Shown here: piece after piece, positions 8,576-15,442 of the stretch
Numbering within the stretch: the stretch's first letter is position 1
Layout: the number at the start of each line of letters is the position of its first letter
DNA from: Lachnospiraceae bacterium
GTDB taxonomy: Bacteria > Bacillota > Clostridia > Lachnospirales > Lachnospiraceae
Length of the DNA: 15,460 nucleotides
Assembly (NCBI GenBank): GCA_900772845.1
Contig: CAAGSD010000107.1
Span: 1-15,460 of the forward strand
Reading direction: 5' to 3'
The notes under the pieces: generated by a model
What the model was told of the DNA's origin: nothing
The model's database searches: none
The model's input: only the letters and a program-made list of their open reading frames with translations
Translations under genes and position numbers: made by a program

Positions 8576-9226
8576 TTACTGCATCTTCGTAAGGAAAGCC
8601 TTCGCATTGCCTGCGATGTCATTCTTAAATACAGCGGAACCGGCTACAATGACATTGGCTCCTTTTTCCATGGCCAGCGTTACATTGTCCAGGTTGATGC
8701 CTCCGTCTACTTCCAGATCGGTAGATAATCCCTTATCTGCGATCATTTTTCGGATCACCTGTACCTTGTCCAGACATTCCGGGATCAGCTTCTGTCCACC
8801 AAATCCGGGCTCCACAGTCATGACCAGAACCATATCCACCAGTTCCAGATAGGGCTCCACTGCCTCCGCCGGGGTGGCAGGTTTGATGGTAATGCCCACT
8901 TTTTTGCCGGTGGCACGGATTTTGTCAATGCATCCCTTCGCATCTTCCGTGGCCTCCAGATGGAAATTCACCAGATCCGCACCGCAGGCGGCGAACTCTT
9001 CCACGTAGCGCTCCGGTTTTTCGATCATCAGATGCACGTCCAGGAACATATCGGTATGCGGTCTGACAGCCTTTAAGACTGGCATACCGTAGGAAATCGA
9101 CGGCACGAACAGTCCGTCCATCACATCCACATGCAGCCAGGGCACTCCGGCTTCTTCCACAGCTTTGATATCCTCTCCCAGCTTCCAGAAATCCGCCGAA
9201 AGAATTGAAGGTGATAAAATATTCAT
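8576..9226 (-). CDS. rpe: Ribulose-phosphate 3-epimerase
   Basis: Interconverts D-ribulose 5-phosphate and D-xylulose 5-phosphate in the cytoplasm, feeding transketolase. The 216-residue protein is of normal family length. Family motifs are all present: LSPSILSADF (4-13), HVDVMDG (32-38) with metal ligand His32 and catalytic Asp34, DVHLM with His65, MTVEPGFGGQ (136-145) and LEVDGGI with Asp174. I chose the ATG at 9226 because GAGGAG lies 4 bases upstream and the protein then begins MNILSPSILSADF; an in-frame start 42 bases upstream adds a non-homologous stretch. It is the first gene of a probable unit with PAP2, GH2 and amylase. The split transketolase that uses its product is in the same window but in another operon. 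Confidence 0.96.
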   Translation of the reverse strand: MNILSPSILSADFWKLGEDIKAVEEAGVPWLHVDVMDGLFVPSISYGMPVLKAVRPHTDMFLDVHLMIEKPERYVEEFAACGADLVNFHLEATEDAKGCIDKIRATGKKVGITIKPATPAEAVEPYLELVDMVLVMTVEPGFGGQKLIPECLDKVQVIRKMIADKGLSTDLEVDGGINLDNVTLAMEKGANVIVAGSAVFKNDIAGNAKAFLTKMQ

Positions 9227-9306
9227 GATACTCCTCATTTCTGCCCCACAGGACCTTGTCTGCAGCACTTTTTTTAAGAATAGGAAATCGTATTCCGTAT
9301 GCGTCT

Positions 9307-9335
9307 ATTCTAACAAACTTGTATTGTTAAAACAA
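9307..9335 (-). promoter_or_regulatory. rpe: Probable sigma-A-type promoter for rpe and downstream genes
   Basis: On the minus strand TTGTTT (9335-9330) is followed after 17 bases by TAGAAT (9312-9307), five of six matches to the -10 consensus. Transcription would start near 9300, giving a leader of about 75 bases. It sits directly downstream of the amidase terminator, as expected for the first promoter of a new unit. Confidence 0.45.
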
Positions 9336-9344
9336 GATAAACTA

Positions 9345-9377
9345 AGAGGAACCCTTTCTTTCCGAAAAAGTTCCTCT
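9345..9377 (-). terminator. Hairpin after the amidase gene
   Basis: AGAGGAAC (9345-9352) pairs perfectly with GTTCCTCT (9370-9377) over 8 bp. On the minus strand it is followed by a moderately T-rich stretch (TAGTTTATCTTGTTTT). It lies about 28 bases beyond the amidase stop and before the rpe promoter, so it probably separates the two units. The T-run is broken, so termination may be partial. Confidence 0.55.
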
Positions 9378-9404
9378 CTTCGACTTTTGTGATCATACAG
9401 TTCT

Positions 9405-10310
9405 CTATAGATTTTTAACATCTTCTTTCAACCGGATCCAGGCATCTTCATGCTCTGTATAGTAGATGGGACATTTCTTGCCACCGCAGTCGTAGTGGCG
9501 CAGAATGTCATCGGGCTGCAGGGCATAGGCATCTGTCAGCCATTTCAATAATTTGATCAGGGAATCGTAGGTCTCCTGGGTAAACTGTCCGTTATCTGCC
9601 TTGTAACAGCATTCGATAGAGATGGAGTCTTCGTTGCGGGTCTGCACGGCGTAGGCGATCTCATCCAGAGGAACACACTGAAGGATCTCTCCGTCATAAC
9701 CAATGATGAAATGGGCGCTGGCACTGCGCTCGTGATTATCCTTTAATTGTTCGAAGTAACTGCGGTTCTGAGCTGCACTGGTACCGGGATTGGCGGTATA
9801 GTGTACGAATATGTTCTTGACTTCCGTCAGGGGGTCTCCCGGTCTGGAATATTCATTTACCGTGAGAAAATCTTCTGTCCAACTGGGATGTACTGCGTAC
9901 ACATCCGCAGGAAGTCCCTGAATTCTGGCTCCTGCAGTCTTCTCCAACTGTTTTAAGCTCTGTTGCACAGTATCTGCGGCAGCTTCCATGGGCGTACTGG
10001 CTTCTGCAGTGCCGACAGGCAATTTCAGAAGATTTTTCAGCACAACGATCCCCACCAGAATGCAGGCACACAACATCGAGATTCTGATATATCTGCGGAT
10101 TTTTGCCTGCCTGCGGCGACGCTGTCTCTCCGCTCTGGCCCGCCGTCTGCTTGCACGGGGATTCTCCGGCACCACCCACAGGTTTTCCTGTCCCTGCCTT
10201 GTATGTCTGACTGTATTTTTCCCGGCACTGTATTCCACCAGATACGGATTTCTCCGCATCTGTGTCATTTCCAGATGTAACTCTCCGTTGGAGCGACTCT
10301 CCTGCGTCAT
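9405..10310 (-). CDS. Membrane-anchored N-acetylmuramoyl-L-alanine amidase (Amidase_2)
   Basis: A 301-residue type II membrane protein. A cytoplasmic N-terminus (1-74) is very rich in Arg (RRRARAERQRRRR near 55-67); one TM helix (about 75-95) and an extracellular stalk (about 97-160) follow. The C-terminal Amidase_2 domain (about 162-298) has zinc ligands of the T7-lysozyme type: His170 in VHYTAN, His272 and Cys280 in RHYDCGGKKCP, plus Glu233 in SISIECC. Such enzymes cut the bond between N-acetylmuramic acid and L-alanine in peptidoglycan, so it should act on the wall outside the membrane. An AGGGGG lies 8 bases before the ATG. It follows the SGNH esterase gene after 102 bases with no strong terminator between, so it may be the last gene of that unit or have its own promoter. 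Confidence 0.9.
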   Translation of the reverse strand: MTQESRSNGELHLEMTQMRRNPYLVEYSAGKNTVRHTRQGQENLWVVPENPRASRRRARAERQRRRRQAKIRRYIRISMLCACILVGIVVLKNLLKLPVGTAEASTPMEAAADTVQQSLKQLEKTAGARIQGLPADVYAVHPSWTEDFLTVNEYSRPGDPLTEVKNIFVHYTANPGTSAAQNRSYFEQLKDNHERSASAHFIIGYDGEILQCVPLDEIAYAVQTRNEDSISIECCYKADNGQFTQETYDSLIKLLKWLTDAYALQPDDILRHYDCGGKKCPIYYTEHEDAWIRLKEDVKNL

Positions 10311-10322
10311 GTTGGTAACCCC

Positions 10323-10347
10323 CTCAAAGTTGATTGTTTTCTTTGAG
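10323..10347 (-). promoter_or_regulatory. Leader hairpin touching the amidase ribosome binding site
   Basis: CTCAAAG (10323-10329) and CTTTGAG (10341-10347) form a perfect 7-bp stem with an 11-base loop. In the minus-strand mRNA the last bases of the stem (GAG) are directly followed by the G-run that makes up the amidase Shine-Dalgarno sequence, so the hairpin could limit or position ribosome access. It has no T-run and is not a terminator. A regulatory role is inference. Confidence 0.4.
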
Positions 10348-10351
10348 TCCC

Positions 10352-10386
10352 AATATACCCCGGAGTTGTCACATTTTTCGTCACAT
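10352..10386 (-). promoter_or_regulatory. Possible weak promoter with direct repeat upstream of amidase
   Basis: On the minus strand a -10-like TATATT (10357-10352) has no good -35 at the normal distance. Instead two direct copies of ATGTGAC lie at 10386-10380 and 10374-10368, 12 bases apart and flanking the expected -35 position. This is the pattern of an activator-dependent promoter, but it rests only on short matches. Confidence 0.25.
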
Positions 10387-10412
10387 ATTTCTTAAGATTT
10401 TATAAAGTCTGT

Positions 10413-11504
10413 TTATGATAATTTTTCCCGCAGATAATTTTCCAATATTCGTGCCACATTCTGATGTGCTCTGACACCGGGATGAAGGCGGCTGCCAACG
10501 GTGTCCGGTGTGGTGTCGGGGAGTTGCAAAAAGTGGATCTGGGAATCGGCAGTCTGTTCTGCATAGGTCTCCACGGCTTCACGGATGGCAGGCAGGAAGC
10601 TGTCTCCCAGCATACCGTAGCCCCAGATGATGTGTGCTTTGGGATTGCATCCACGCACAACTTTCAGAAAATCGCAAATTGCCTGGGTCAGAATCTCTTC
10701 GACTTTCTTTATGTCCCGGGTTCCTGCCCATTCTTTCCCCAATTCCGCTGCGGACTGAATCGCCGTGGCATCGTTGGTTCCCAGATTAATGACCACTGCG
10801 TCCGGCTGCCATGCCTTGAAATCATACGCTTCCAGTGCTCCCAGAGAAGCATTCCGCTCCCCGGTAAGCAGGCCGCAGACCTGTGTGTAAAAAGGGGGAA
10901 TCTTATTCTCTGTAATACCGTCCCAGCTGGTGACGATTCCCCAGCCGCTCTGTGACACCACGCGGTATTCTGCTGAAAGTGCATCCGCCACCATGCGGGG
11001 ATACGTATTCTCCGCAGAGAAAAAAGCACTGATCCAGTCTTCCTCTCCTTTTGCCCCCACGGTGCCCTCACCACTGGTGATACTGTCCCCGACGAATTCC
11101 AGGCGATATTTCGGTTCCGGCAACGGTAAAAACTCTCCCCCCGCATATTGCAGACCCAGAATCTGTACCATATGCATAGGGTCTTGATGCATGGCCTGTA
11201 CTTCCTTCAGAATCCGTACATGCTTCGGCTTTCCTGCCGTCATTCCCCGGAACAGACATACCTCATTTTTCCCTTTATTGACTGGAAAACGGCTGATCTG
11301 CACACCATTTAGTTCTACCGCCAGCCAGGGCTCCATCGTGTCATAATCCACATTTATTTCCAGCCACAATTCACTGCCGGTATAAATAAATTCAATACCA
11401 CTGCCGGTCCAGAACAGATTGATCACATCTTTTCCCGTGGTTCGGCCCAATACTCGCACCTGTGGCAATGCCGCCACACTTACTGTCTTTTTCTGTTGCT
11501 CCAT
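10413..11504 (-). CDS. CE2-like SGNH/GDSL carbohydrate esterase
   Basis: 363 residues, read from the ATG at 11504, which has GGAGG 4 bases upstream; the longer open frame would run back into the preceding gene. The N-terminal half (about 15-130) looks like the beta-sandwich of carbohydrate esterase family 2, and the C-terminal half is an SGNH hydrolase. Catalytic blocks are FVGDSITSGEG with Ser141, SGWG near 186-189, LGTNDA with Asn244, and SRLHPG with His341. The usual Asp three residues before the His is Ser338, which fits CE2 enzymes that use a Ser-His dyad. These enzymes remove acetyl groups from sugars. No signal peptide is visible, so the substrate would be cytoplasmic. It starts 22 bases after the membrane protein gene and is likely co-transcribed with it. 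Substrate could be imported acetylated oligosaccharides or a glycan precursor. Confidence 0.82.
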   Translation of the reverse strand: MEQQKKTVSVAALPQVRVLGRTTGKDVINLFWTGSGIEFIYTGSELWLEINVDYDTMEPWLAVELNGVQISRFPVNKGKNEVCLFRGMTAGKPKHVRILKEVQAMHQDPMHMVQILGLQYAGGEFLPLPEPKYRLEFVGDSITSGEGTVGAKGEEDWISAFFSAENTYPRMVADALSAEYRVVSQSGWGIVTSWDGITENKIPPFYTQVCGLLTGERNASLGALEAYDFKAWQPDAVVINLGTNDATAIQSAAELGKEWAGTRDIKKVEEILTQAICDFLKVVRGCNPKAHIIWGYGMLGDSFLPAIREAVETYAEQTADSQIHFLQLPDTTPDTVGSRLHPGVRAHQNVARILENYLREKLS

Positions 11505-11526
11505 ATTTCCTCCATCAACTATATCC

Positions 11527-13212
11527 TTATAGATCTTTCCGATAGAATCTCCAAAAATCAGTATCATCGCAACTGGATGGCTGATATTCCTTTTCGATCC
11601 ATTGCATGATCCAGTCATCTTCCTCCATGCGCAGATCCCCGTACCAGGATTCCACAGCTATGACATCCGGATACCTCTCCGGATGCTTTTCCCAGTATTT
11701 TAACAGGATCTCATTATAGGTGGGATCACACATTACGGAATGCATGCTGATCACCGTATCCTCATACATATATTCCACCGTGTTTAAACCGCCGCCTCCA
11801 ACGACCAGCAGGCTGTCACCGGGATGTACATAGTCTTTCCATTGCTCCACATCGGTATTTATCTTTAAAGCATCCATATATGTTGTAACAACACCAAGTG
11901 CCGGGCCTTTTTTCACAATGCCCCTGCAATCTATGGCATCAATACTTGTGGTGACGGAAATTACAAGAAACAACAGAAGAAATCCCCGCATTCTCCACAA
12001 ACGGGAGCGATTGCTTTCCTGTCTTTCTATCAGTTTATAGATAGGCACATAGGATACCATGACCGCCGGAATCATGTAACCGGCAGCACTGAGGAAGTCC
12101 AGATTCGTCAGCGTGATCACCGCCAAAAGAGCCCCTGCGGAAAGGATGTAACCTATCACCGTCTGCCGCTTCTCCTGCTCTGAGCAATATTTCAATCCAT
12201 ACCATGCCACGCCAAAAGCCACCAGGTATAATGCGCTCAGGGTAAGCCACCAGGAACGCATGGTATTTTCCAGCCAGATTTTTCTCACGATTTTAGCAGC
12301 TCCGTAGGTCATAAGTGCTATGATAGAGAACCTTTGAAAAATCAGATACCCTATTTTTTGAACGGATCCTTCACTTTTTTTCACTTTTTGCTCTACAAAT
12401 GTCACAATCAGAGAAAGTACCAGACAGGCCGCCAGCCAGACCGCCGCTGCCCCCAGCGGCGCAAAAAAGGAATTCCGGAAATAGAATCCCGTATGTGCAC
12501 TGTCCCCGGATAAAATATTGCTGATATTGTCCATGAATTCCGCATATCCCATACGTGTCAGGAAATATGCCAGGTACAACACTCCCTGCACAAAACAGGC
12601 TACGGAAAAACACAGGATATCATGCATTTTTCTGTCTGAATATAGCCAGAAGATAGCAAGCACACCCAAATAAATAACAAGGCAGGACGGATATGAAATG
12701 ATCTCCAGACAAAGACATAGGCTTGCCAAAAGGAGCCAGTATAATTTTCTTCCCCTGTCGAAATATTGTACAAGGCATACAAACAGCAGCATCAGAAACC
12801 AGAACTGCATGTTGGAAAACTCCGGCAAAAGGCATCCCTTGGGCCTGATGACCACCAGAAACAGGCACAGCATTGCCAGCAGCAGTGAATCCATACTGTT
12901 CTTAAACACCTTATAAATAATGAGTACCACCAGCAGATTTATCACGATACCCATGATGTTGGCAAATAAAACGATTCCTGTAGTACTGTTTGTCAAAAAC
13001 CGGTATCCTTTGATCAATGCCGCCAACAAAAAGGCTGATGTCTGATGAGGTTCCCACATGTCGACGATCATTCTGTCTCCCAGAGTCATACGATATGACA
13101 TTGTCAGCGCATAGGCAGTATCTGCATCAAAATTAATAAGTACATTGATCAGTTGTTGTCCCAGGGCAACCAGACATAGTATGAAAAATACCGTTTTTTC
13201 TCTCTTTGTCAT
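11527..13212 (-). CDS. Multi-spanning membrane protein, putative GT-C type glycosyltransferase
   Basis: A 561-residue protein starting MTKREKTVFFILCLV. I chose this ATG because GGAG lies 7 bases upstream and the first TM helix begins at once; the open frame extends to 13356 but the added part overlaps a gene remnant in another frame. About ten or more hydrophobic helices cover residues 8-430; a soluble C-terminal domain (about 450-561) follows. The first outside loop has acidic residues after helix 1 (NFDADTAYALTMSYRM...GDRMIVDMWEPHQTS), where GT-C enzymes carry catalytic Asp or Glu, and the overall layout fits GT39/PMT-like transferases that use lipid-linked sugars. The family call is by layout, not by a decisive motif. 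With the esterase and the amidase downstream it suggests cell-envelope glycan modification. Confidence 0.65.
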   Translation of the reverse strand: MTKREKTVFFILCLVALGQQLINVLINFDADTAYALTMSYRMTLGDRMIVDMWEPHQTSAFLLAALIKGYRFLTNSTTGIVLFANIMGIVINLLVVLIIYKVFKNSMDSLLLAMLCLFLVVIRPKGCLLPEFSNMQFWFLMLLFVCLVQYFDRGRKLYWLLLASLCLCLEIISYPSCLVIYLGVLAIFWLYSDRKMHDILCFSVACFVQGVLYLAYFLTRMGYAEFMDNISNILSGDSAHTGFYFRNSFFAPLGAAAVWLAACLVLSLIVTFVEQKVKKSEGSVQKIGYLIFQRFSIIALMTYGAAKIVRKIWLENTMRSWWLTLSALYLVAFGVAWYGLKYCSEQEKRQTVIGYILSAGALLAVITLTNLDFLSAAGYMIPAVMVSYVPIYKLIERQESNRSRLWRMRGFLLLFLVISVTTSIDAIDCRGIVKKGPALGVVTTYMDALKINTDVEQWKDYVHPGDSLLVVGGGGLNTVEYMYEDTVISMHSVMCDPTYNEILLKYWEKHPERYPDVIAVESWYGDLRMEEDDWIMQWIEKEYQPSSCDDTDFWRFYRKDL

Positions 13213-13235
13213 TTGTCTCTCCATCTCTTCCTCTG

Positions 13236-13325
13236 TTACAGGAATTTTTTCAACCTCTCCGCCTTGCTCATATAGAATCCCGGAATTTCTCCGGTTCCAC
13301 CGGCTCCGATCACTGCGTATTTCAT
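13236..13325 (-). pseudogene. 29-codon remnant resembling the start of 2-dehydropantoate 2-reductase
   Basis: The frame reads MKYAVIGAGGTG, then EIPGFYMSKA, then a short unrelated tail and TAA. The GAGGTG is a Rossmann NAD(P)-binding glycine motif, and KYAVIGAGGTGG followed by IG and FYM is how ApbA/PanE proteins begin. A full family member has about 300 residues; this one stops 24 bases before the membrane protein start. A purine-rich stretch (AGGAAGGG) lies upstream, at longer than usual spacing. The simplest reading is a deletion that removed nearly all of a panE-like gene and left its start, and perhaps its promoter, in front of the envelope genes. It may still be translated as a short leader peptide. 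Confidence 0.55.
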
Positions 13326-13365
13326 GGTAATACCGTTCCCTTCCTGTCGTTTGCACTTATTTTTT

Positions 13366-13395
13366 ATCATACCATACTGCAAAAAAAGCTGCCAG
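13366..13395 (-). promoter_or_regulatory. Probable promoter for the membrane protein/esterase/amidase unit
   Basis: On the minus strand an extended -10, TGG then TATGAT (TATGAT at 13371-13366), follows a -35-like CTGGCA (13395-13390) after 18 bases. The -35 lies inside one arm of the transketolase terminator. A transcript would start near 13359 and run through the panE-like remnant, giving a leader of about 147 bases. Confidence 0.4.
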
Positions 13396-13422
13396 TCTCT
13401 GTTTTCACATCGCTGACAGCTT
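13381..13422 (-). terminator. Rho-independent terminator of the transketolase operon
   Basis: AAGCTGCCAG (13386-13395) pairs with CTGACAGCTT (13413-13422), 10 bp with one mismatch. On the minus strand it is followed by seven T residues (13387-13381). It lies 26 bases past the stop of the second transketolase gene. Confidence 0.85.
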
Positions 13423-13448
13423 CTTTTATTCTTTATTTTGGCTGTTTC

Positions 13449-14393
13449 TTACAGAAATTCTTTGACAGACTTGTAAACACCCTTGGCATCCAGACCGTAC
13501 TTCTCTACCAGAGCAGCTGCGGAACCGGACTCACCGAAGACATCCTGCATACCGACCTTCTTCACAGGTACGGGATGATTTGCGCACAGGCAGTCGCATA
13601 CAGCGCTTCCCAGTCCACCGATCACGGAATGCTCTTCCACAGTCACTACCTTACCGGTCTTCTTCGCACTGTTAATGATGATCTCTTCATCCAGAGGCTT
13701 GATGGTGCAGATATTGACAACCTCTGCACTGATGCCTTCCTCTTCCAGCATCTTCGCTGCACCCAGAGCGGAATCTACGCAGATGCCGGTGGCTACGATG
13801 GTGACATCCTTACCTTCACGGACTACGGTTCCCTTACCGATCTCGAAATGATAACCGGGATGATCGTTGATCACAGGTACTGCGGCACGTCCGAAACGGA
13901 TGTATACAGGTCCTTCATATTCCAGAGCGGCACGAACAGCGGCTCTTGCTTCCACATCATCGGAAGGGCACATTACTACCATGCCGGGGATGGTGCGCAT
14001 CAGAGCGATATCCTCGTTACACTGGTGGGTAGCACCGTCCTCACCTACAGTGATACCTGCATGGGTCGCACCGATCTTGACATTCAGATGAGGGTAACCG
14101 ATGGAGTTACGCACCTGCTCAAAAGCACGTCCTGCTGCGAACATCGCAAAAGAACTTACAAAAGGAATCTTGCCTACCAAGGACAATCCTGCTGCCACAC
14201 CCATCATGTTGGACTCTGCGATACCACAGTCAATGTGACGATCAGGATATGCCTTACGGAAAATTCCGGTCTTGGTAGCTGCTGCCAGGTCGGCATCCAA
14301 TACGACCAGATTGGGGAATTCTTCTGCCAGCTCCTTCAGGGAGTTACCATAGCTTTCTCTGGTTGCGATCTTTTTCACGGTATTCTCTGCCAT
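13449..14393 (-). CDS. Transketolase C-terminal subunit
   Basis: 314 residues covering the pyrimidine-binding and C-terminal domains of transketolase, encoded separately from the ThDP pyrophosphate-binding part. Visible features are ESYGNSLKELA, the ThDP-activating Glu60 in CGIAESNMMG, SSFAMFAAGRAFEQVRNSI, the HAGITVGEDGATHQ loop, and a C-terminal domain ending ...VKEFL. Together with the N-terminal subunit it moves two-carbon ketol units between sugar phosphates in the non-oxidative pentose phosphate pathway. Its ATG overlaps the stop of the partner gene (TAATG at 14395-14391), a standard coupling that favours equal amounts of the two subunits. AGGTGA lies 6 bases upstream. Split transketolases are normal in many Clostridia and archaea, so this is not a broken gene. 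Confidence 0.95.
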   Translation of the reverse strand: MAENTVKKIATRESYGNSLKELAEEFPNLVVLDADLAAATKTGIFRKAYPDRHIDCGIAESNMMGVAAGLSLVGKIPFVSSFAMFAAGRAFEQVRNSIGYPHLNVKIGATHAGITVGEDGATHQCNEDIALMRTIPGMVVMCPSDDVEARAAVRAALEYEGPVYIRFGRAAVPVINDHPGYHFEIGKGTVVREGKDVTIVATGICVDSALGAAKMLEEEGISAEVVNICTIKPLDEEIIINSAKKTGKVVTVEEHSVIGGLGSAVCDCLCANHPVPVKKVGMQDVFGESGSAAALVEKYGLDAKGVYKSVKEFL

Positions 14394-15235
14394 TACTGCT
14401 CACCTGCTTTCTCTAATTCTTTTTCGATCTTATCAAGGTCTGCCATTGCCACTGCATACTCCTCATCGTTGGGAGCCTTGCCGTGCCAGTCTACACTGTT
14501 CTCCATGAAGGAAACACCCTTACCTTTCAGACTGTGGAATACGATACAGGTAGGCATGCCCTTGGTCTCTCTTGCTTCCTTGAATGCTGCGCGGATCGCA
14601 TCAAAATCATGAGCATCTGCATTGATCACATGGAAATTAAATGCCTCGAACTTCTTATCGATAGGATAAGGAGAACATACCTGGTCGATAGGTCCATCGA
14701 TCTGCAGATTATTGTTATCTACCATAACGCAGAGGTTGTCCAGCTTACGGAAGCCTGCGAACATGGCCGCCTCCCATACCTGGCCTTCCTCGATCTCACC
14801 ATCACCCAGCAGCGTGTATACACGGAAATCACGATTCTCCATCTTTGCACCCAGCGCCATACCTACAGCTGCGGAAATGCCCTGTCCCAGAGATCCGGAA
14901 GACATGTCCACACCGGGGATATGGATACAGGGATGTCCCTGCAGGTAGGAACCTAAGTGACGCAGGGTAGGCAGATCCTCTACCGGGAAATATCCTCTAT
15001 AAGCCAGTGCGGAATAGAGTCCGGGAGCTGTATGACCCTTGGACAGTACAAATCTGTCACGTTCCTCCATATCGGGATTCTTCGGATCAATGTTCAGTTC
15101 CTCGAAATACAAAAATGTAAAAATATCTGCGGCTGACAGGGATCCACCGGGATGTCCTGCTTTCGCACCATGAACTGCGGTCACAATGCCCTTGCGGACA
15201 TCATTGGCACGCTTTTGCAGTTCTAAATTCTTCAT
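14393..15235 (-). CDS. Transketolase N-terminal subunit
   Basis: 280 residues with the ThDP pyrophosphate-binding domain of transketolase: AGHPGGSLS (26-34), SKGHTAPGLY (65-74), SSGSLGQGIS (112-121) and the ThDP/metal motif GDGEIEEGQ (144-152) through DNNNLQIDG (173-181). It forms the active enzyme with the downstream subunit. I chose the ATG at 15235 because GGAGGA lies 4 bases upstream; the in-frame ATG 12 bases earlier is part of that ribosome binding site, and the longer open frame runs into the promoter. It is first in a two-gene operon. It uses xylulose 5-phosphate, the product of Rpe encoded in the same window, but under a different promoter. Confidence 0.95.
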   Translation of the reverse strand: MKNLELQKRANDVRKGIVTAVHGAKAGHPGGSLSAADIFTFLYFEELNIDPKNPDMEERDRFVLSKGHTAPGLYSALAYRGYFPVEDLPTLRHLGSYLQGHPCIHIPGVDMSSGSLGQGISAAVGMALGAKMENRDFRVYTLLGDGEIEEGQVWEAAMFAGFRKLDNLCVMVDNNNLQIDGPIDQVCSPYPIDKKFEAFNFHVINADAHDFDAIRAAFKEARETKGMPTCIVFHSLKGKGVSFMENSVDWHGKAPNDEEYAVAMADLDKIEKELEKAGEQ

Positions 15236-15285
15236 TGTCTCCTCCATTCCGCCATATTGGCTTGTCTGTTGCGATTTACGTTGTA

Positions 15286-15314
15286 ATACTAGCATACTTC
15301 CGGATGCTAGTCTA
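15286..15314 (-). promoter_or_regulatory. Probable transketolase promoter
   Basis: On the minus strand TAGACT (15314-15309) is followed after 17 bases by an extended -10, TGC then TAGTAT (TAGTAT at 15291-15286). Each hexamer matches the consensus at four of six positions. Transcription would start near 15279, about 44 bases before the transketolase start codon. Confidence 0.4.
15288..15311. promoter_or_regulatory. Perfect 8+8 bp inverted repeat, candidate operator
   Basis: ACTAGCAT (15288-15295) and ATGCTAGT (15304-15311) are exact reverse complements separated by 8 bases. The site covers the whole promoter spacer and touches both hexamers of the probable transketolase promoter, where a bound dimeric repressor would block RNA polymerase. 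The regulator is unknown, and none is encoded in the window. Confidence 0.5.
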
Positions 15315-15383
15315 GTAAAAGAATTGCTCTTCTACCGTAAAATATTGTGGTCTCGTCCTAACAACTTTGCCCTGCCATTCATA

Positions 15384-15442
15384 AATTTTCTCTCTTCGTT
15401 CGAAAATTCATTTCATGGAGGGGCGCTTCGCTAATAGAATTT
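15384..15442. repeat. AT-rich inverted repeats at the right edge
   Basis: AATTTTC (15384-15390) pairs with GAAAATT (15402-15408) around an 11-base loop. The same right arm, as AAATTC (15404-15409), can instead pair with GAATTT (15437-15442), enclosing a small GCG-CTT-CGC hairpin (15423-15431). No gene is visible from 15236 to the end apart from the promoter region. It may be a dispersed intergenic element or the leader of a gene beyond the window. Confidence 0.35.

Noticed and set aside
13213..13356. GTG-initiated N-terminal extension of the membrane protein
   Set aside because: The extension is hydrophilic, overlaps the panE-like remnant in another frame, and a good ribosome binding site sits before the ATG at 13212.
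13206..14612. Long plus-strand open frame (468 codons)
   Set aside because: It runs antisense to the two transketolase genes, has no recognisable domain and its composition follows from the codon use of the opposite strand.
13449..15235. Transketolase as a broken single gene
   Set aside because: Each half has its own ribosome binding site and full domains, and split transketolases are normal in Clostridia and archaea.
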